Numbered from the stretch's first letter, positions 52,291 to 62,066 are shown. The stretch: 64,000 nt of DNA from Aquamicrobium sp. (GCA_019739225.1 JAHHDT010000005.1:682001-746000); one strand, 5' to 3'. The notes: a model not told the origin generated them from the sequence alone. A program made the numbers and translations.

Positions 52291-52527
52291 CGTGCGTCCT
52301 TCGAGGCTCGCTGCGCTCGCACCTCAGGATGAGGACTGTCGTGCATGCGTCCTCAGCATAGTGGGTTCGAACATCGGTGTTGCGGCGAACGCGGTTGGCT
52401 TCGGCATATATCAAGCCCACGGCGTGGTAGCTCCGAGAGCCAACCTCCCTCATCCTGAGGTGCGAGCCCCCGGGTCTTGCCTCCGGCAAGCCCGAGGACA
52501 GGCTCCGCGAGCCTCGAAGTACGCACG
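52291..52527. repeat. Palindromic repeat family A, copy 2 (variant with insert)
   Basis: Outer arms of about 44 and 80 bases (CGTGCGTCCTTCGAGGCTCG... and its complement) flank about 110 bases of unique sequence. The right arm carries a 41-base insert at 52468-52508 that includes the mini-hairpin CTTGCC-tcc-GGCAAG and is shared with copy 4. It sits between the convergent paaG-like and HAD genes. Confidence 0.93.
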
Positions 52528-52534
52528 GTAAGCA

Positions 52535-53245
52535 TTACGCCTGTACAGCCAGGTACTTCGGCAGGTCCGCCACCGAATCGAGGATCACGTCGGCGAGCTG
52601 GCTGAGCGAGTCGCGCGTGCCGGTGCCCGAAAGCACACCGACGGCGAGCCCGGCGCCGGCTGCCTTCGCCATTTCGAGGTCGTGGCGGTTGTCGCCCACC
52701 ATGGCTACCTGCGAAGGCCGCAGGCCGGTGAAGTCGCAGAACGCGTAGACCGTGTCAGGCGCCGGCTTCGGATTGGCGACGGCGTCGTATCCGTAAGTCG
52801 CGGCGAACATTTGTGCGACCCCCAGCGCAAGCAGCGTTCGTTCGGCGCCGCCTGTGGAATCGTTGGTTGCGATGCCGAGGTGACGGCCTGTCGCGTGGAG
52901 CGCTGTCAGCGCTTCCCGGCAGCCGGGCAGCACGACCGGCTTGGATGCGCCTTCCTCGGTGGTGAAGCGATCGAATTCGGCGATCAGCGCCTGCCGGGCG
53001 CCGTTGGCAAGATGTGGATACCAGAGGCTGACGATATCGGCATTTGTGCCGGCGGCGAAGATCGAGTCCGGCCGGAAGCTGTGCGTCGTGAAATCGAAGC
53101 CCGCAACGTCGAGCAGATCGTTGGCGCGGTCGCGGTCGCCGTCCGCCGCTCGCAGCGCAAGAATGTCACCGATCGCGAACCATGTGGCGTGGAAATCGAC
53201 AAGTGTGCCGTCCTTGTCGAAAAGGATGCCCTTGATGTCGGCCAA
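52535..53245 (-). CDS. HAD family phosphatase (phosphoglycolate phosphatase-like)
   Basis: About 236 residues with the four HAD motifs: nucleophile FDKDGTLVD (motif I), TNDS (II), a lysine in ANPKPAPD (III) and GDNRHDLEMAKAAG (IV). A cap of about 80 residues makes it subfamily IA, as in phosphoglycolate phosphatase Gph. The start is uncertain: TTG 53245 with AAGG upstream is my choice, because the frame further up overlaps pgi. It follows pgi on the same strand. Confidence 0.88.
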   Translation of the reverse strand: MADIKGILFDKDGTLVDFHATWFAIGDILALRAADGDRDRANDLLDVAGFDFTTHSFRPDSIFAAGTNADIVSLWYPHLANGARQALIAEFDRFTTEEGASKPVVLPGCREALTALHATGRHLGIATNDSTGGAERTLLALGVAQMFAATYGYDAVANPKPAPDTVYAFCDFTGLRPSQVAMVGDNRHDLEMAKAAGAGLAVGVLSGTGTRDSLSQLADVILDSVADLPKYLAVQA

Positions 53246-53259
53246 GTCGGTCGCCTTCG

Positions 53260-54897
53260 CTACTGCAATTCGCGCATGTGTCGCACGAGGCCGGCGGTGG
53301 ATGCGTCGCGCCCTGCGGCATCCTCCTTGCCTTCCAGGACAGGCAGAAGCCCCGTGGCCAGCTCCTTGCCAAGCTCCACGCCCCACTGGTCGAACGCGTT
53401 GATGTTGAAGAGCTGCGCTTCCACGAACACCCGGTGCTCGTAGAGCGCGATCAGCCTGCCGAGCGTGAATGGATCGAGCGTGCGGTAGAGCAGCGTTATC
53501 GACGGCCTGTTGCCGGAGAAAACACGGTGCGGCGCGATGCGCTCGACCTCCTGTGTGGCCATGCCTTTCGCAAGCATCTGCGCGCGCGCCTCTTCCAGCG
53601 TGCGGCCTTTCATCAACGCTTCAGACTGGGCGAAGCAATTGGCGACGAGCAGGTCGTGATGATGGCGCAGCTCCGGCTCGTGGCCGACGGCCGCGATGAG
53701 GAATTCCACCGGAATGACGTCCGTGCCCTGGTGCAGGAGTTGGAAAAAGGCGTGCTGGCCGTTAGTGCCGGGCTCGCCCCAAACAAGCGGGCCGGTGGGT
53801 GTGGAAACCGGCGTTCCGTCGAGCGTGACGCCCTTGCCGTTCGATTCCATGTCGAGCTGCTGGAGATAAGCCGGCAATCGGGCAAGACGCTGGTCGTAGG
53901 GGATCACCGCACGGGCGGGATAATCGGAGACGACGCGATGCCAGTAGCCGACCAGCCCCAGCATCATCGGCAGATTGTCCTGCAGTGGCGCAGTCTCGAA
54001 ATGCCGATCCATCGCATTGGCACCGTCGAGCAGCCTGCCGAAATTCTCCGGCCCGATCGCGATCATCACCGGCAGGCCGATGGCCGACCACATCGAATAA
54101 CGCCCCCCGACCCAATCCCAGAAGCCGAAGACCCGGTCTTCAGCGATGCCAAAAGCAGCCACCCTTTCGAGCGCCGTCGAGACGGCCGCGAAATGCGCCG
54201 ACACGGCATCCTCGCCAAGTGCAGAGGCGATCCAGCGCCGGGCCGTCTCGGCGTTGGTCATGGTTTCGATGGTGGTGAAGGTCTTCGATGCGACGATGAA
54301 AAGCGTCGAGGCGGGGTCGAGCCCCTTCAAGGTGTCGGCGATATGAGCGCCGTCGACATTGGAGACGTAATGCGCGCGCGGGCCGTCATGATAGGGCGCG
54401 AGCGCCAGCGTCGCCATGGCTGGTCCCAGGTCGGAACCGCCGATGCCGATATTGACTACGTCGGTGATCTTGCTGCCGGTGGCGCCGGCGATCGCACCGG
54501 AGCGGATGCCGTTGGCGAAAGCTGCCATCGCATCCAGGACCGCGCGCACGTCGCCCTTCACGTCGGCGCCGTCGACCTTTACGGCACGATCCGAGCGGTT
54601 GCGCAGGGCGGTGTGCAGGACTGCGCGCCCCTCGGTAGTATTGATCGCTTCGCCGGCAAACATGGCGGCGCGGCGCTCCTCGACATGGGCCGCGCGGGCA
54701 AGCTGTTCGAGCAGCGCCAGCGTTTCGGCATTCACCGCGCACTTGGAGAAGTCGAAGAGCAGGTCGTCGAAACGCAGCGAGAAGGCCTCGAAACGGCCCG
54801 GGTCGGATGTGAAAGCGGCACGCATATCGAGCGGCATCAGCGCGGCGTGGTGGGCCTTGAGCGCAGCGAGCGCCTCGTCGAAACCGGTCCTGTCCAT
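53260..54897 (-). CDS. pgi: Glucose-6-phosphate isomerase
   Basis: A 545-residue Pgi, normal length for the bacterial enzyme. Signatures: [31 protein letters not shown], the catalytic glutamate region [10 protein letters not shown], the segment [15 protein letters not shown] with catalytic histidine, and [15 protein letters not shown] near the C-terminus. It interconverts glucose- and fructose-6-phosphate in the cytoplasm. The HAD gene starts 15 or fewer bases after its stop, so the two are likely one transcript. Confidence 0.98.
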   Translation of the reverse strand: MDRTGFDEALAALKAHHAALMPLDMRAAFTSDPGRFEAFSLRFDDLLFDFSKCAVNAETLALLEQLARAAHVEERRAAMFAGEAINTTEGRAVLHTALRNRSDRAVKVDGADVKGDVRAVLDAMAAFANGIRSGAIAGATGSKITDVVNIGIGGSDLGPAMATLALAPYHDGPRAHYVSNVDGAHIADTLKGLDPASTLFIVASKTFTTIETMTNAETARRWIASALGEDAVSAHFAAVSTALERVAAFGIAEDRVFGFWDWVGGRYSMWSAIGLPVMIAIGPENFGRLLDGANAMDRHFETAPLQDNLPMMLGLVGYWHRVVSDYPARAVIPYDQRLARLPAYLQQLDMESNGKGVTLDGTPVSTPTGPLVWGEPGTNGQHAFFQLLHQGTDVIPVEFLIAAVGHEPELRHHHDLLVANCFAQSEALMKGRTLEEARAQMLAKGMATQEVERIAPHRVFSGNRPSITLLYRTLDPFTLGRLIALYEHRVFVEAQLFNINAFDQWGVELGKELATGLLPVLEGKEDAAGRDASTAGLVRHMRELQ

Positions 54898-55020
54898 ATC
54901 TGTCTCCGCCAGCTTTTGGGGCAGCCGCGACCGGTCGTGCCGGCGCGCGCGGATTCATAAGCCTTGGGCAGCCGAAGGTTCAAGCGGCAAATGGCCCAAG
55001 CGCCGATCTATCAGTGGCAC

Positions 55021-55062
55021 AAATTGGTATCATCAATTTATTTCATTGGCTTAAGTCATTGG
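55021..55062. promoter_or_regulatory. ATTGG repeats in the pgi-MocR gap
   Basis: Three direct ATTGG copies (55023, 55045, 55058), the last two within CATTGG 13 bases apart, and an inverted pair ATTGgtatcatCAAT (55022-55036). MocR/PdxR proteins typically bind pairs of short direct repeats close to their own promoter, so this may be the autoregulatory site of the gene at 55124. Confidence 0.45.
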
Positions 55063-55123
55063 ACCAGTCTTGAATGCGTTACGCCAGAGACCGTCGAGTC
55101 TCTAGGCATTCGGGAGTGAAGCC

Positions 55124-56620
55124 ATGCCTACGCGAACCGATCCGGCCATATGGTCCGGCTTGTTCAGGATTTCGGCCGATTCCGGCCAGACGCTTCAGGC
55201 GCAGATCCGGCAGGCCATCGTGGCCGCCATCCTCGATCGGCAGATCGCAGCTTCAATGCCGCTGCCGTCCTGCCGCATCCTTGCCGAAAAGCTCGGCGTT
55301 GCGCGCGGAACCGTCGTGCTGGCGTTCCAGCAGCTCGTCGACCAGGGATTTCTCATCGCCAAGGAGCGTCGCGGCCATTTCGTGAATCCGGAAGTGCTCG
55401 CAACCCCCGGACGCATGCGCGAGGTTCCGAACCGCGAGCAGCAGGACAAGATCGACTGGAAGGCGCGCCGGCAGATCGCCGCTTCCGACATGCCCGAGCC
55501 GACCAAGCAGGAGAACTGGATCAAGTCGTCCTATCCGTTCGTCTACGGACAGTTCGACCCGGCGCTTTTTCCAACCGCCGAGTGGCGCGAGTGCAACCGC
55601 ATGGCGCTTGCCGTGCTGGAAATCCGCAACTGGGCGGCCGACATGGTCGACCGCGACGATCCGCTGCTGATCGAGCAGATCCAGGCCCGCCTGCTGCCGC
55701 GTCGCGGCATCTTCGCCAATCCGGACGAGATCATCGTCACGCTGGGCGCGCAGAACGCGCTCTACATGCTGGCCACGCTGCTGATGAACAAGGGTTCGCG
55801 GGTGGCTATGGAGGATCCGGGCTATCCCGATGCGCGCTCCATCTTCCAGCTTGCAGGTGCCGAGGTCGCGCCAGTCGGGGTCGACAAGGACGGCATCGAT
55901 GTAGGCGCCATCCCCCGCGAGAGCGACTTTGTCTTCGTGACGCCCAACCACCATTGCCCGACGATGGTGTCGCTGAGCGAGGCGCGTCGCCGGCAGTTGC
56001 TGGCCGATGCCGAGGCGCAAGACCGCATCATCATCGAGGATGGCTATGACAGCCAGCTCATGGACGACGCGCCGCAGCAGGCGCTACGCGGCATGGACCG
56101 TTCCGGGCGGGTGGTCTACGTCGGATCGATGTCCAAGACGCTCGCGCCGGGCCTGCGGCTCGGCTACATCGTCGCGTCCGCCGGCCTGATCGCCGAGCTG
56201 CGCGCACTGCGCCGTTTCATGCTGCGGCATCCGCCGGCAAACAACCAGCGCGCCGTGGCGCTGTTCCTCTCGCTCGGTCACCACGAGGCGCTGGTGCGCC
56301 GGCTCTCGGCCGCGTTCGCGGAACGCCGCAAGCGGCTTGCCCATGCGGTCGACGCCTTCTTGCCGGAATGGCGCTTCGGTGAGACGCCGGGTGGAACCTC
56401 GCTCTGGCTGGAAGGTCCGCGCGGCACCGACAGTGCCGCGCTGGCTCAGATGGCTGAGGCGCGCGGGGTTCTGGTCGAGCCGGGCGCACGCTTCTTCGAC
56501 CGACCCGAGAAGAACGGCCACTTCCTGCGGCTGGGCATTTCGTCGATCGCGCTGCAGCACATCGAGCCGGGCATCCGAGAACTGGCGACGGCGGCAGGTC
56601 GCAGGCCGGCCGCCGCCTGA
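55124..56620 (+). CDS. MocR/PdxR-type transcriptional regulator
   Basis: A 498-residue GntR-aminotransferase fusion. The N-terminal winged helix (about 10-90) reads LPSCRILAEKLGVARGTVVLAFQQL; the C-terminal fold-type I domain (about 130-498) keeps the PLP lysine K338 in SMSKTLAPGLRLG. Such proteins sense PLP or amino compounds. It is followed by a trimethylamine-methyltransferase-like gene after about 160 bases, which is the likely target. Confidence 0.94.
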   Translation: MPTRTDPAIWSGLFRISADSGQTLQAQIRQAIVAAILDRQIAASMPLPSCRILAEKLGVARGTVVLAFQQLVDQGFLIAKERRGHFVNPEVLATPGRMREVPNREQQDKIDWKARRQIAASDMPEPTKQENWIKSSYPFVYGQFDPALFPTAEWRECNRMALAVLEIRNWAADMVDRDDPLLIEQIQARLLPRRGIFANPDEIIVTLGAQNALYMLATLLMNKGSRVAMEDPGYPDARSIFQLAGAEVAPVGVDKDGIDVGAIPRESDFVFVTPNHHCPTMVSLSEARRRQLLADAEAQDRIIIEDGYDSQLMDDAPQQALRGMDRSGRVVYVGSMSKTLAPGLRLGYIVASAGLIAELRALRRFMLRHPPANNQRAVALFLSLGHHEALVRRLSAAFAERRKRLAHAVDAFLPEWRFGETPGGTSLWLEGPRGTDSAALAQMAEARGVLVEPGARFFDRPEKNGHFLRLGISSIALQHIEPGIRELATAAGRRPAAA

Positions 56621-56782
56621 TCCGATCATTTGGGCCAGCATTTCAGTGCTGGCTCATCTTCGCCGAATCGGCTGGCACAATCCCGCAAACCGCGACCGCG
56701 CCATAGTTCCCGAAGGCGCAGCGACAAGAGTGGCCCGTAGATGGCCGCCCCCGCTGCCCGAACGCCAGTTGGGGAACTGTCG

Positions 56783-58366
56783 ATGCCGGTCACGGTCGAT
56801 GAACAACAGGCTGCCGCACCCGCTTCAAGGCGCTCGGGCGGCCGCGAGGCGCGGCGTGCGATGCGGGCGGCGCCCCTTGCGCAGGACATAAACCCGGTCA
56901 GGCCGGGGCTTGAAGGCGGCCGCTACCAACCGCTCGACCGGAACGACATGGACCAGATCCACGAGGCGGTCCTGACGATCCTCCAAACGGTCGGCTTCGC
57001 CAACGCCATTCCGAGCTGTATCGCCGCGCTGACGCAGGCCGGGGCGCAATATGGCGCAGACGGCCGCATCCGCTTTCCGCGCGCGCTGGTGCTGGAGACG
57101 ATCGCAAAGGCCGCGCGCCACTTCACCCTCCACGGCCAGGATGAGCGGCACGACATGGTCGTGCAGGGTAGTCGGGTGCATTACGGCACGGCGGGCGCGG
57201 CGGTGCATGTGGTCGATGTCGAAAAGCGCGAATACCGGGAATCGCTGCTGCAGGACATCTACGATGCCGCGCGCATCGTCGACGCGATGGACAACATCCA
57301 TTTCTTCCAGCGCCCGATGGTGGCACGCGACATGGTCGACCCCGCCGATCTCGACCTGAACACGCTTTATGCCTGTCTGATGGGCACGACCAAGCATGTC
57401 GGCACCAGCTTCACGGTTCGCGAAAACGTCGCGCCGGCGCTCGACATGCTTTATGCCATCGCCGGCGGCGAAGCGAGTTTCCGCGCCCGACCTTTCGTCT
57501 CCAACTCAAACTGCTTCGTCGTGCCGCCGATGAAGTTCGCCGAGGATGCCTGCGGCGTGCTGGAAGCCTGTGTCGAAGGTGGGATACCGATCCTTTTGCT
57601 GTCGGCAGGGCAGGCGGGCGCGACGGCTCCTGCTGCCATCGCCGGCGCGGTGGTACAGGCCGTTGCCGAGGTGCTGGCAGGCCTCGTCTATGTCAATGCG
57701 CTCGCGCCCGGCCATCCCTGCATATTCGGCACCTGGCCCTTCGTGTCGGACTTGCGCACCGGTGCGATGTCGGGCGGCTCCGGCGAGCAGGCGCTCTTGA
57801 CGGCGGCCTGCGCGCAGATGGCGCAATATTACGACCTGCCCGGCGGCTCGGCGGCCGGCATGGCCGATTCCAAGCTGCCCGACGCCCAGTCAGGTTACGA
57901 GAAGGGCATCACCGACGTGATGGCGGGCCTTTCCGGGCTCAATCTGGTCTACGAGTCGGCCGGCATGCACGCCTCTCTCCTCGGCTTTTGCCTGGAGAGC
58001 CTCATCATCGACAACGACATGATCGGCCAGTGCCTGCGCTGCGTGCGTGGCATCGAGGTGTCGGAGGCGAGCCTGTCGGTCGCTTCGATCGCCGACGTCT
58101 GCCTCAACGGGCCGGGTCACTATCTCGGCCACGAGCAGACCTTGCGGCTGATGCAGACGGAATATTTCTATCCGGCCATCGCCGACCGGTTCAGCCCGAA
58201 GGAATGGAACGAGAAGAGCAGGCCCGACATCCTGCAGCGCGCGATCGCCGAGAAGCGGCGTATCCTGGAAACGCATTTTCCGCGGCACGTATCCCGCGAA
58301 ATCGACGATGCGCTACGCGCCCGCCATGCCAACATCTACCTGCCGCGCAAGGCGATGGGCTGGTAG
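56783..58366 (+). CDS. Trimethylamine methyltransferase family (MttB-like, no pyrrolysine)
   Basis: About 527 residues in one uninterrupted frame, so no in-frame TAG for pyrrolysine; it belongs to the non-Pyl MttB/MtgB branch, whose members demethylate quaternary amines such as glycine betaine with a corrinoid partner. Segments include GTTKHVGTSF, RPFVSNSNCFVVPPMKF and LPGGSAAGMADSKLPDAQSGYEKG. I chose ATG 56783 (GGGGAA upstream); ATG 56741 would add 14 residues. No corrinoid protein gene is adjacent. The dimethylglycine dehydrogenase-like gene at 39010 could act on such a product. Confidence 0.9.
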   Translation: MPVTVDEQQAAAPASRRSGGREARRAMRAAPLAQDINPVRPGLEGGRYQPLDRNDMDQIHEAVLTILQTVGFANAIPSCIAALTQAGAQYGADGRIRFPRALVLETIAKAARHFTLHGQDERHDMVVQGSRVHYGTAGAAVHVVDVEKREYRESLLQDIYDAARIVDAMDNIHFFQRPMVARDMVDPADLDLNTLYACLMGTTKHVGTSFTVRENVAPALDMLYAIAGGEASFRARPFVSNSNCFVVPPMKFAEDACGVLEACVEGGIPILLLSAGQAGATAPAAIAGAVVQAVAEVLAGLVYVNALAPGHPCIFGTWPFVSDLRTGAMSGGSGEQALLTAACAQMAQYYDLPGGSAAGMADSKLPDAQSGYEKGITDVMAGLSGLNLVYESAGMHASLLGFCLESLIIDNDMIGQCLRCVRGIEVSEASLSVASIADVCLNGPGHYLGHEQTLRLMQTEYFYPAIADRFSPKEWNEKSRPDILQRAIAEKRRILETHFPRHVSREIDDALRARHANIYLPRKAMGW

Positions 58367-58410
58367 CCGGGGCTGGAGATCGCGCGGCACGGTCTATCGC
58401 TGCTATGATC

Positions 58411-58595
58411 GGTGCGTCCTTCGAGGCTCGCTACGCTCGCACCTCAGGATGAGGACTGTTGTGCAGTGCTCCTGCAAGGTTGGTGGGCTCGAGGATCGGT
58501 CTGTTGGACGCAGATCGAGCCCACAGCGGGGAGTGTTCGATCAACCTACTTTCCTCATCCTGAGGTGCGAGCGTAGCGAGCCTCGAAGGACGCAC
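58411..58595. repeat. Palindromic repeat family A, copy 3
   Basis: Arms GGTGCGTCCTTCGAGGCTCG... (58411 onward) and the complementary ...GCCTCGAAGGACGCAC (ending 58595) enclose about 95 bases of unique sequence. The arms are simple, without the 41-base insert found in copies 2 and 4. It lies between convergent mttB-like and hypothetical genes. Confidence 0.93.
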
Positions 58596-58630
58596 GACAG
58601 AGCCGCATGCCGTCGTCGGGTTTGCTGAAT

Positions 58631-59053
58631 CTACTCGACGCTCAGCTCGAAGCGGGCGATGATTTCAGGGTGCATCAGTCTCGCATGAAGCGCCAGAAGC
58701 ACCAGTTGCGCGTCGATGCCGCCATTGCCCTCCAATGCGTGTTCGATCCGGGTCTCCACATCGTCCACACGCTCGAGGCCGTTGACCGCAGCGAACGCCT
58801 CGCGACCCACGGCGCAGTAGGCAAACAGCCCGGCCAGCGGCGGGTAGGCTTCCGGCGGCGGCTCGGAATCGGGCCAGTGGTCCTTCATCAGGTTCACGAT
58901 CGTCAACTTGACGCCTTCGGGAACGAGTGCCGGATGAAGGTCGACCGACCGGAGTGCCGCATCCAGCCGGCGCAGATCCTCCGAGCGGCCGAACATGCCG
59001 AAAAAGCCGAGAGATGAATTGCGTCTGGTCAAGAATACGTTCCGTTCAGCCAC
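58631..59053 (-). CDS. Conserved protein of unknown function
   Basis: A 140-residue soluble protein that I do not recognise. It starts MAERNVFLTRRNSSLGFFGMF and has recurring acidic and leucine-rich helices (PDSEPPPEAYPPLAGLFAYC, VDDVETRIEHALEGNGGIDA), suggesting an all-helical fold. Codon use resembles the flanking genes. It is convergent with the mttB-like gene across a repeat, and divergent from the DUF1059 gene. Confidence 0.7.
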   Translation of the reverse strand: MAERNVFLTRRNSSLGFFGMFGRSEDLRRLDAALRSVDLHPALVPEGVKLTIVNLMKDHWPDSEPPPEAYPPLAGLFAYCAVGREAFAAVNGLERVDDVETRIEHALEGNGGIDAQLVLLALHARLMHPEIIARFELSVE

Positions 59054-59191
59054 AAAAGCGGGACCGGTTACTTATACGCAATAATGTGACGGCACATCTT
59101 TTTTGCGTAGAGCAAACCGTATGACGAGCAGCCGGGACAGGAGTACAATACGCCCCAAGCGGGGTTTGTGCCTGGTACCGGGAGGTTCGAC

Positions 59192-59395
59192 ATGGCGCGC
59201 AAATACATAGACTGCCGCGAATTTCCAAGTGAAATGAAATGCACGGTTGCAATCTCGGCCGACGGCGAAGACGAACTGGTCGAAGCCGCCGTTCAGCACG
59301 CGGTTTCCGTGCACGGAGAGCACGACACGCCGGATTTCCGAAAGGAGATCCGGAATGCCATGCATGAAGGCACGCCGCCTCTGACGGTGGCGTAG
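59192..59395 (+). CDS. DUF1059 small protein
   Basis: A 67-residue protein: MARKYIDCREFPSEMKCTVA, then AAVQHAVSVHGEHDTP and a short charged tail, the layout of DUF1059 proteins. Two cysteines (8 and 18) and two histidines (about 42 and 48) are conserved-looking and could bind metal. The start ATG 59192 follows GGGAGG. Function unknown. Confidence 0.88.
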   Translation: MARKYIDCREFPSEMKCTVAISADGEDELVEAAVQHAVSVHGEHDTPDFRKEIRNAMHEGTPPLTVA

Positions 59396-59402
59396 CGACC
59401 CG

Positions 59403-59434
59403 AAACGGGACCGCGCCTCGGCGCGGCCCCGTTT
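59403..59434. terminator. Bidirectional terminator between DUF1059 and dehydratase genes
   Basis: AAACGGGACCGCGCC (59403-59417) pairs with GGCGCGGCCCCGTTT (59420-59434), 14 of 15 positions, two-base loop. Short A and T runs flank both ends, so it can stop transcription from either side. It overlaps the dehydratase stop codon on the minus strand. Confidence 0.88.
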
Positions 59435-61232
59435 AGTGGTTGTTCCGCGGCACGCCTTTTTCCTGCGCGACCCGCCGGTATTTCACCGCGGGCTTCAGCA
59501 CCATGCCGGCTGAAAGCTGGTCGACCATGCCGCGCTGGATTTCCTGCCACGGCGTCTGGTGCTCGGGATAGGCGTAGCCGCCATCGGCTTCCAGTTTCGC
59601 GCGGCGCTCGGTGAGTTCCGCGTCCGAAATCAGGATGTCGGCTGTCGCCTTGCGCAAGTCGATCCGCACGCGGTCTCCGCTTTTCAGCAGAGCCAGCCCG
59701 CCGCCGACCGCGGCCTCCGGTGACGCGTTGAGGATCGACGGACTGCCCGACGTGCCGGACTGCCGGCCGTCGCCGATGCAGGGCAGGGCGTGCACGCCCT
59801 TCTTGATGAGATAGGCCGGGGGCTGCATGTTCACGACTTCCGCCGCACCCGGGTAACCGACCGGCCCGGTCCCGCGCATGAACAGAATGGTGTTCTCGTC
59901 GATGCCGAGCGCAGGGTCCTCTATGCGGTCGTGATAGTCTTCCGGTCCGTCGAACACCATCGCCTTGCCTTCGAAGGCGTCCGGATCCTCGGGGTTGGAA
60001 AGGTATCGTTCGCGGAATTCCGTCGAGATCACGCTCGTCTTCATGATGGCGGAATCGAACAGGTTGCCCTTGAGGTTGATAAAGCCGGCATGCTCCTTGA
60101 GCGGTGCGGAAACCGATCGGATCACCTTTTCGTCGAGGTTTTCCGTCTCGGCGCAATTCTCGCCCATCGTCCGGCCATTGACGGTGCGCGCATCGGGATG
60201 CGGCAGCAGCCCACCCTTCATCAGCTCGGCCACCACAGCCGGCACGCCGCCGGCATGGTGATAGTCCTCGCCGAGATATTCGCCGGCCGGCTGCAAATTG
60301 ACCAGCAGCGGCACATGGTGGCCGACGCTCTGCCAGTCGTCATTGTCGAGCGGCACGCCGAGATGGCGCGCGATGGCATTGAGATGGATCGGCGCGTTGG
60401 TCGAGCCGCCGATGGCGGAGTTGACGACGATGGCGTTCTCGAACGCCTCGCGGGTCATGATGTCCGACGGCTTCAGGTCCTCGTGCACCATCTCCACCGC
60501 ACGCCGACCGGTGTCATAGGCGATCTGGCCACGCTCGCGGTAGGGGGCGGGGATCGCCGCCGAACCCGGAAGCTGCATGCCCAGCGCCTCGGCAAGGCTG
60601 TTCATCGTCGTGGCCGTGCCCATCGTGTTGCAGTAGCCGACCGAAGGGGCCGACGAGGCGACGAGGTCCATGAAGCCGCTATAGTCGATCTCGCCTGCGG
60701 CCAGCATCTCGCGGGCCTTCCAGACGATGGTGCCAGAGCCGGTGCGCTCGCCGCGATGCCAGCCATTGAGCATTGGGCCTACCGAAAGCGCGATGGCGGG
60801 AATGTTGACCGTGGCAGCGCCCATCAGCATCGCCGGCGTGGTCTTGTCGCAGCCGATGGTGAGCACAACGCCGTCGAGCGGATAGCCGTAAAGCACCTCG
60901 ACCAGTCCGAGATAAGCGAGGTTGCGGTCGAGCGAGGCGGTCGGGCGCTTGCCGGTCTCCTGAATGGGGTGAACCGGAAACTCGAAGGCGAGCCCGCCGG
61001 CCGCGGTGATGCCGTCGCGCACGCGTTTGGCGAGTTCGATGTGGTGGCGGTTGCAGGGCGACAGGTCGGAGCCGGTCTGTGCGATGCCGATGATCGGCTT
61101 GCCGGACTGAAGCTCCTCGCGGGTAAGCCCGTAGTTGAGATAGCGTTCGATGTAGAGTGCGGTCATGCCCGGGTCGGCGGGGTTATCGAACCATTGCTGG
61201 GACCGAAGTTTCGTCCTGGCTGTACCGGCCAT
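59433..61232 (-). CDS. IlvD/Edd family dehydratase, probably for a sugar acid
   Basis: A 599-residue iron-sulfur dehydratase. Cluster cysteines can be placed at C60 ([10 protein letters not shown]), C128 ([10 protein letters not shown]) and C201 (GYCNTMGTA). Length and the [21 protein letters not shown] segment are closer to L-arabinonate/pentonate dehydratases than to the branched-chain enzyme IlvD. The reaction would remove water from an aldonic acid to give a 2-keto-3-deoxy acid. Start ATG 61232 follows AGAGGG. No sugar-uptake gene is adjacent. Confidence 0.9.
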   Translation of the reverse strand: MAGTARTKLRSQQWFDNPADPGMTALYIERYLNYGLTREELQSGKPIIGIAQTGSDLSPCNRHHIELAKRVRDGITAAGGLAFEFPVHPIQETGKRPTASLDRNLAYLGLVEVLYGYPLDGVVLTIGCDKTTPAMLMGAATVNIPAIALSVGPMLNGWHRGERTGSGTIVWKAREMLAAGEIDYSGFMDLVASSAPSVGYCNTMGTATTMNSLAEALGMQLPGSAAIPAPYRERGQIAYDTGRRAVEMVHEDLKPSDIMTREAFENAIVVNSAIGGSTNAPIHLNAIARHLGVPLDNDDWQSVGHHVPLLVNLQPAGEYLGEDYHHAGGVPAVVAELMKGGLLPHPDARTVNGRTMGENCAETENLDEKVIRSVSAPLKEHAGFINLKGNLFDSAIMKTSVISTEFRERYLSNPEDPDAFEGKAMVFDGPEDYHDRIEDPALGIDENTILFMRGTGPVGYPGAAEVVNMQPPAYLIKKGVHALPCIGDGRQSGTSGSPSILNASPEAAVGGGLALLKSGDRVRIDLRKATADILISDAELTERRAKLEADGGYAYPEHQTPWQEIQRGMVDQLSAGMVLKPAVKYRRVAQEKGVPRNNH

Positions 61233-61325
61233 GTGCGTTTCCCTCTTTTGTAGCAGGCTCCATTTATTGCATGCTCGCACGCGATTGCGCTACATGTGAG
61301 CGAGCCACCCGGGAGGATTTGAGCC

Positions 61326-61778
61326 ATGGCGATGACGATCGAAGGCGAAGAGCGGATCGAGGCGCCTATCGGCAAGGTCTGGGAAGCGCTGAACGACCCG
61401 GAAGTTCTGGCCGCCAGCATTCCCGGCTGCGAAAGCCTCGAGAAGAAATCCGATACCGAGCTTGAGGCGGTGGTGACGCTCAAGATCGGCCCGATCAAGG
61501 CCAAGTTCAACGGCGAGGTCGAGCTCAAGAACCTCAAGCCGCCGCATTCCTACACGATCCAGGGCGAGGGCAAGGGCGGAATCGCCGGCTTCGCCAAGGG
61601 CGGCGCCGACGTGACGCTGACCGAGGATGGCCCTGATGCGACGATCCTGCGCTACGAGGCGAAAGCCGATGTCGGCGGCAAGATCGCCCAGCTCGGCAGC
61701 AGGCTCATCACCTCGACGTCGAAGAAGCTGGCGGGTCAGTTCTTTTCCAACTTCAATAAAAAGGTAAGTGCTAGCTGA
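61326..61778 (+). CDS. SRPBCC family protein, CoxG-like
   Basis: A 150-residue START/SRPBCC-fold protein related to the carbon monoxide dehydrogenase accessory factor CoxG. Typical segments are IEAPIGKVWEALNDPEVLAASIPGCE and the later GGKIAQLGSRLI. CoxG anchors molybdenum CO dehydrogenase to the membrane, but no cox genes are in the window, and stand-alone paralogs are common. It is divergent from the dehydratase gene with 93 bases between them. Confidence 0.88.
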   Translation: MAMTIEGEERIEAPIGKVWEALNDPEVLAASIPGCESLEKKSDTELEAVVTLKIGPIKAKFNGEVELKNLKPPHSYTIQGEGKGGIAGFAKGGADVTLTEDGPDATILRYEAKADVGGKIAQLGSRLITSTSKKLAGQFFSNFNKKVSAS

Positions 61779-61817
61779 CGGAGTGCGTTCGGCGAAGCCA
61801 CGGCCTTCATAGACGAT

Positions 61818-62034
61818 GTGCGTCCTTCGAGGCTCGCTGCGCTCGCACCTCAGGATGAGGGCTGTTGCGCATCGAGCCCGCAACGCTGTGGGTCCGAGGG
61901 TCGTTTTGCTGGCGCCCTTCGAGCCCGTAGTGAGGAGGTGCGATCAACCCACCTCCCTCATCCTGAGGTGCGAGCCCCCGGGTCTTGCCTCCGGCAAGCC
62001 CGAGGACAGGCTCCGCGAGCCTCGAAGGACGCAC
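61818..62034. repeat. Palindromic repeat family A, copy 4 (variant with insert)
   Basis: Arms GTGCGTCCTTCGAGGCTCG... (from 61818) and its complement (ending 62034) flank unique sequence. The right arm holds the same 41-base insert as copy 2 (61976-62016), containing CTTGCC-tcc-GGCAAG. It lies between the convergent coxG-like and acyl-CoA synthetase genes. Confidence 0.93.
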
Positions 62035-62066
62035 CATCCTCGCTGCCCAACGGCGCGCCTCTTAGG

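Noticed and set aside
56783-58366. Pyrrolysine-containing methyltransferase
   Set aside because: The frame has no in-frame TAG, and there are no pyl genes in the window.
59790-61253. A 487-codon open frame opposite the dehydratase gene
   Set aside because: Antisense shadow with no domain; the dehydratase on the other strand has all cluster cysteines.
32155-62034. CRISPR array
   Set aside because: The repeats are few, far apart, palindromic and of variable spacing, with no cas genes.
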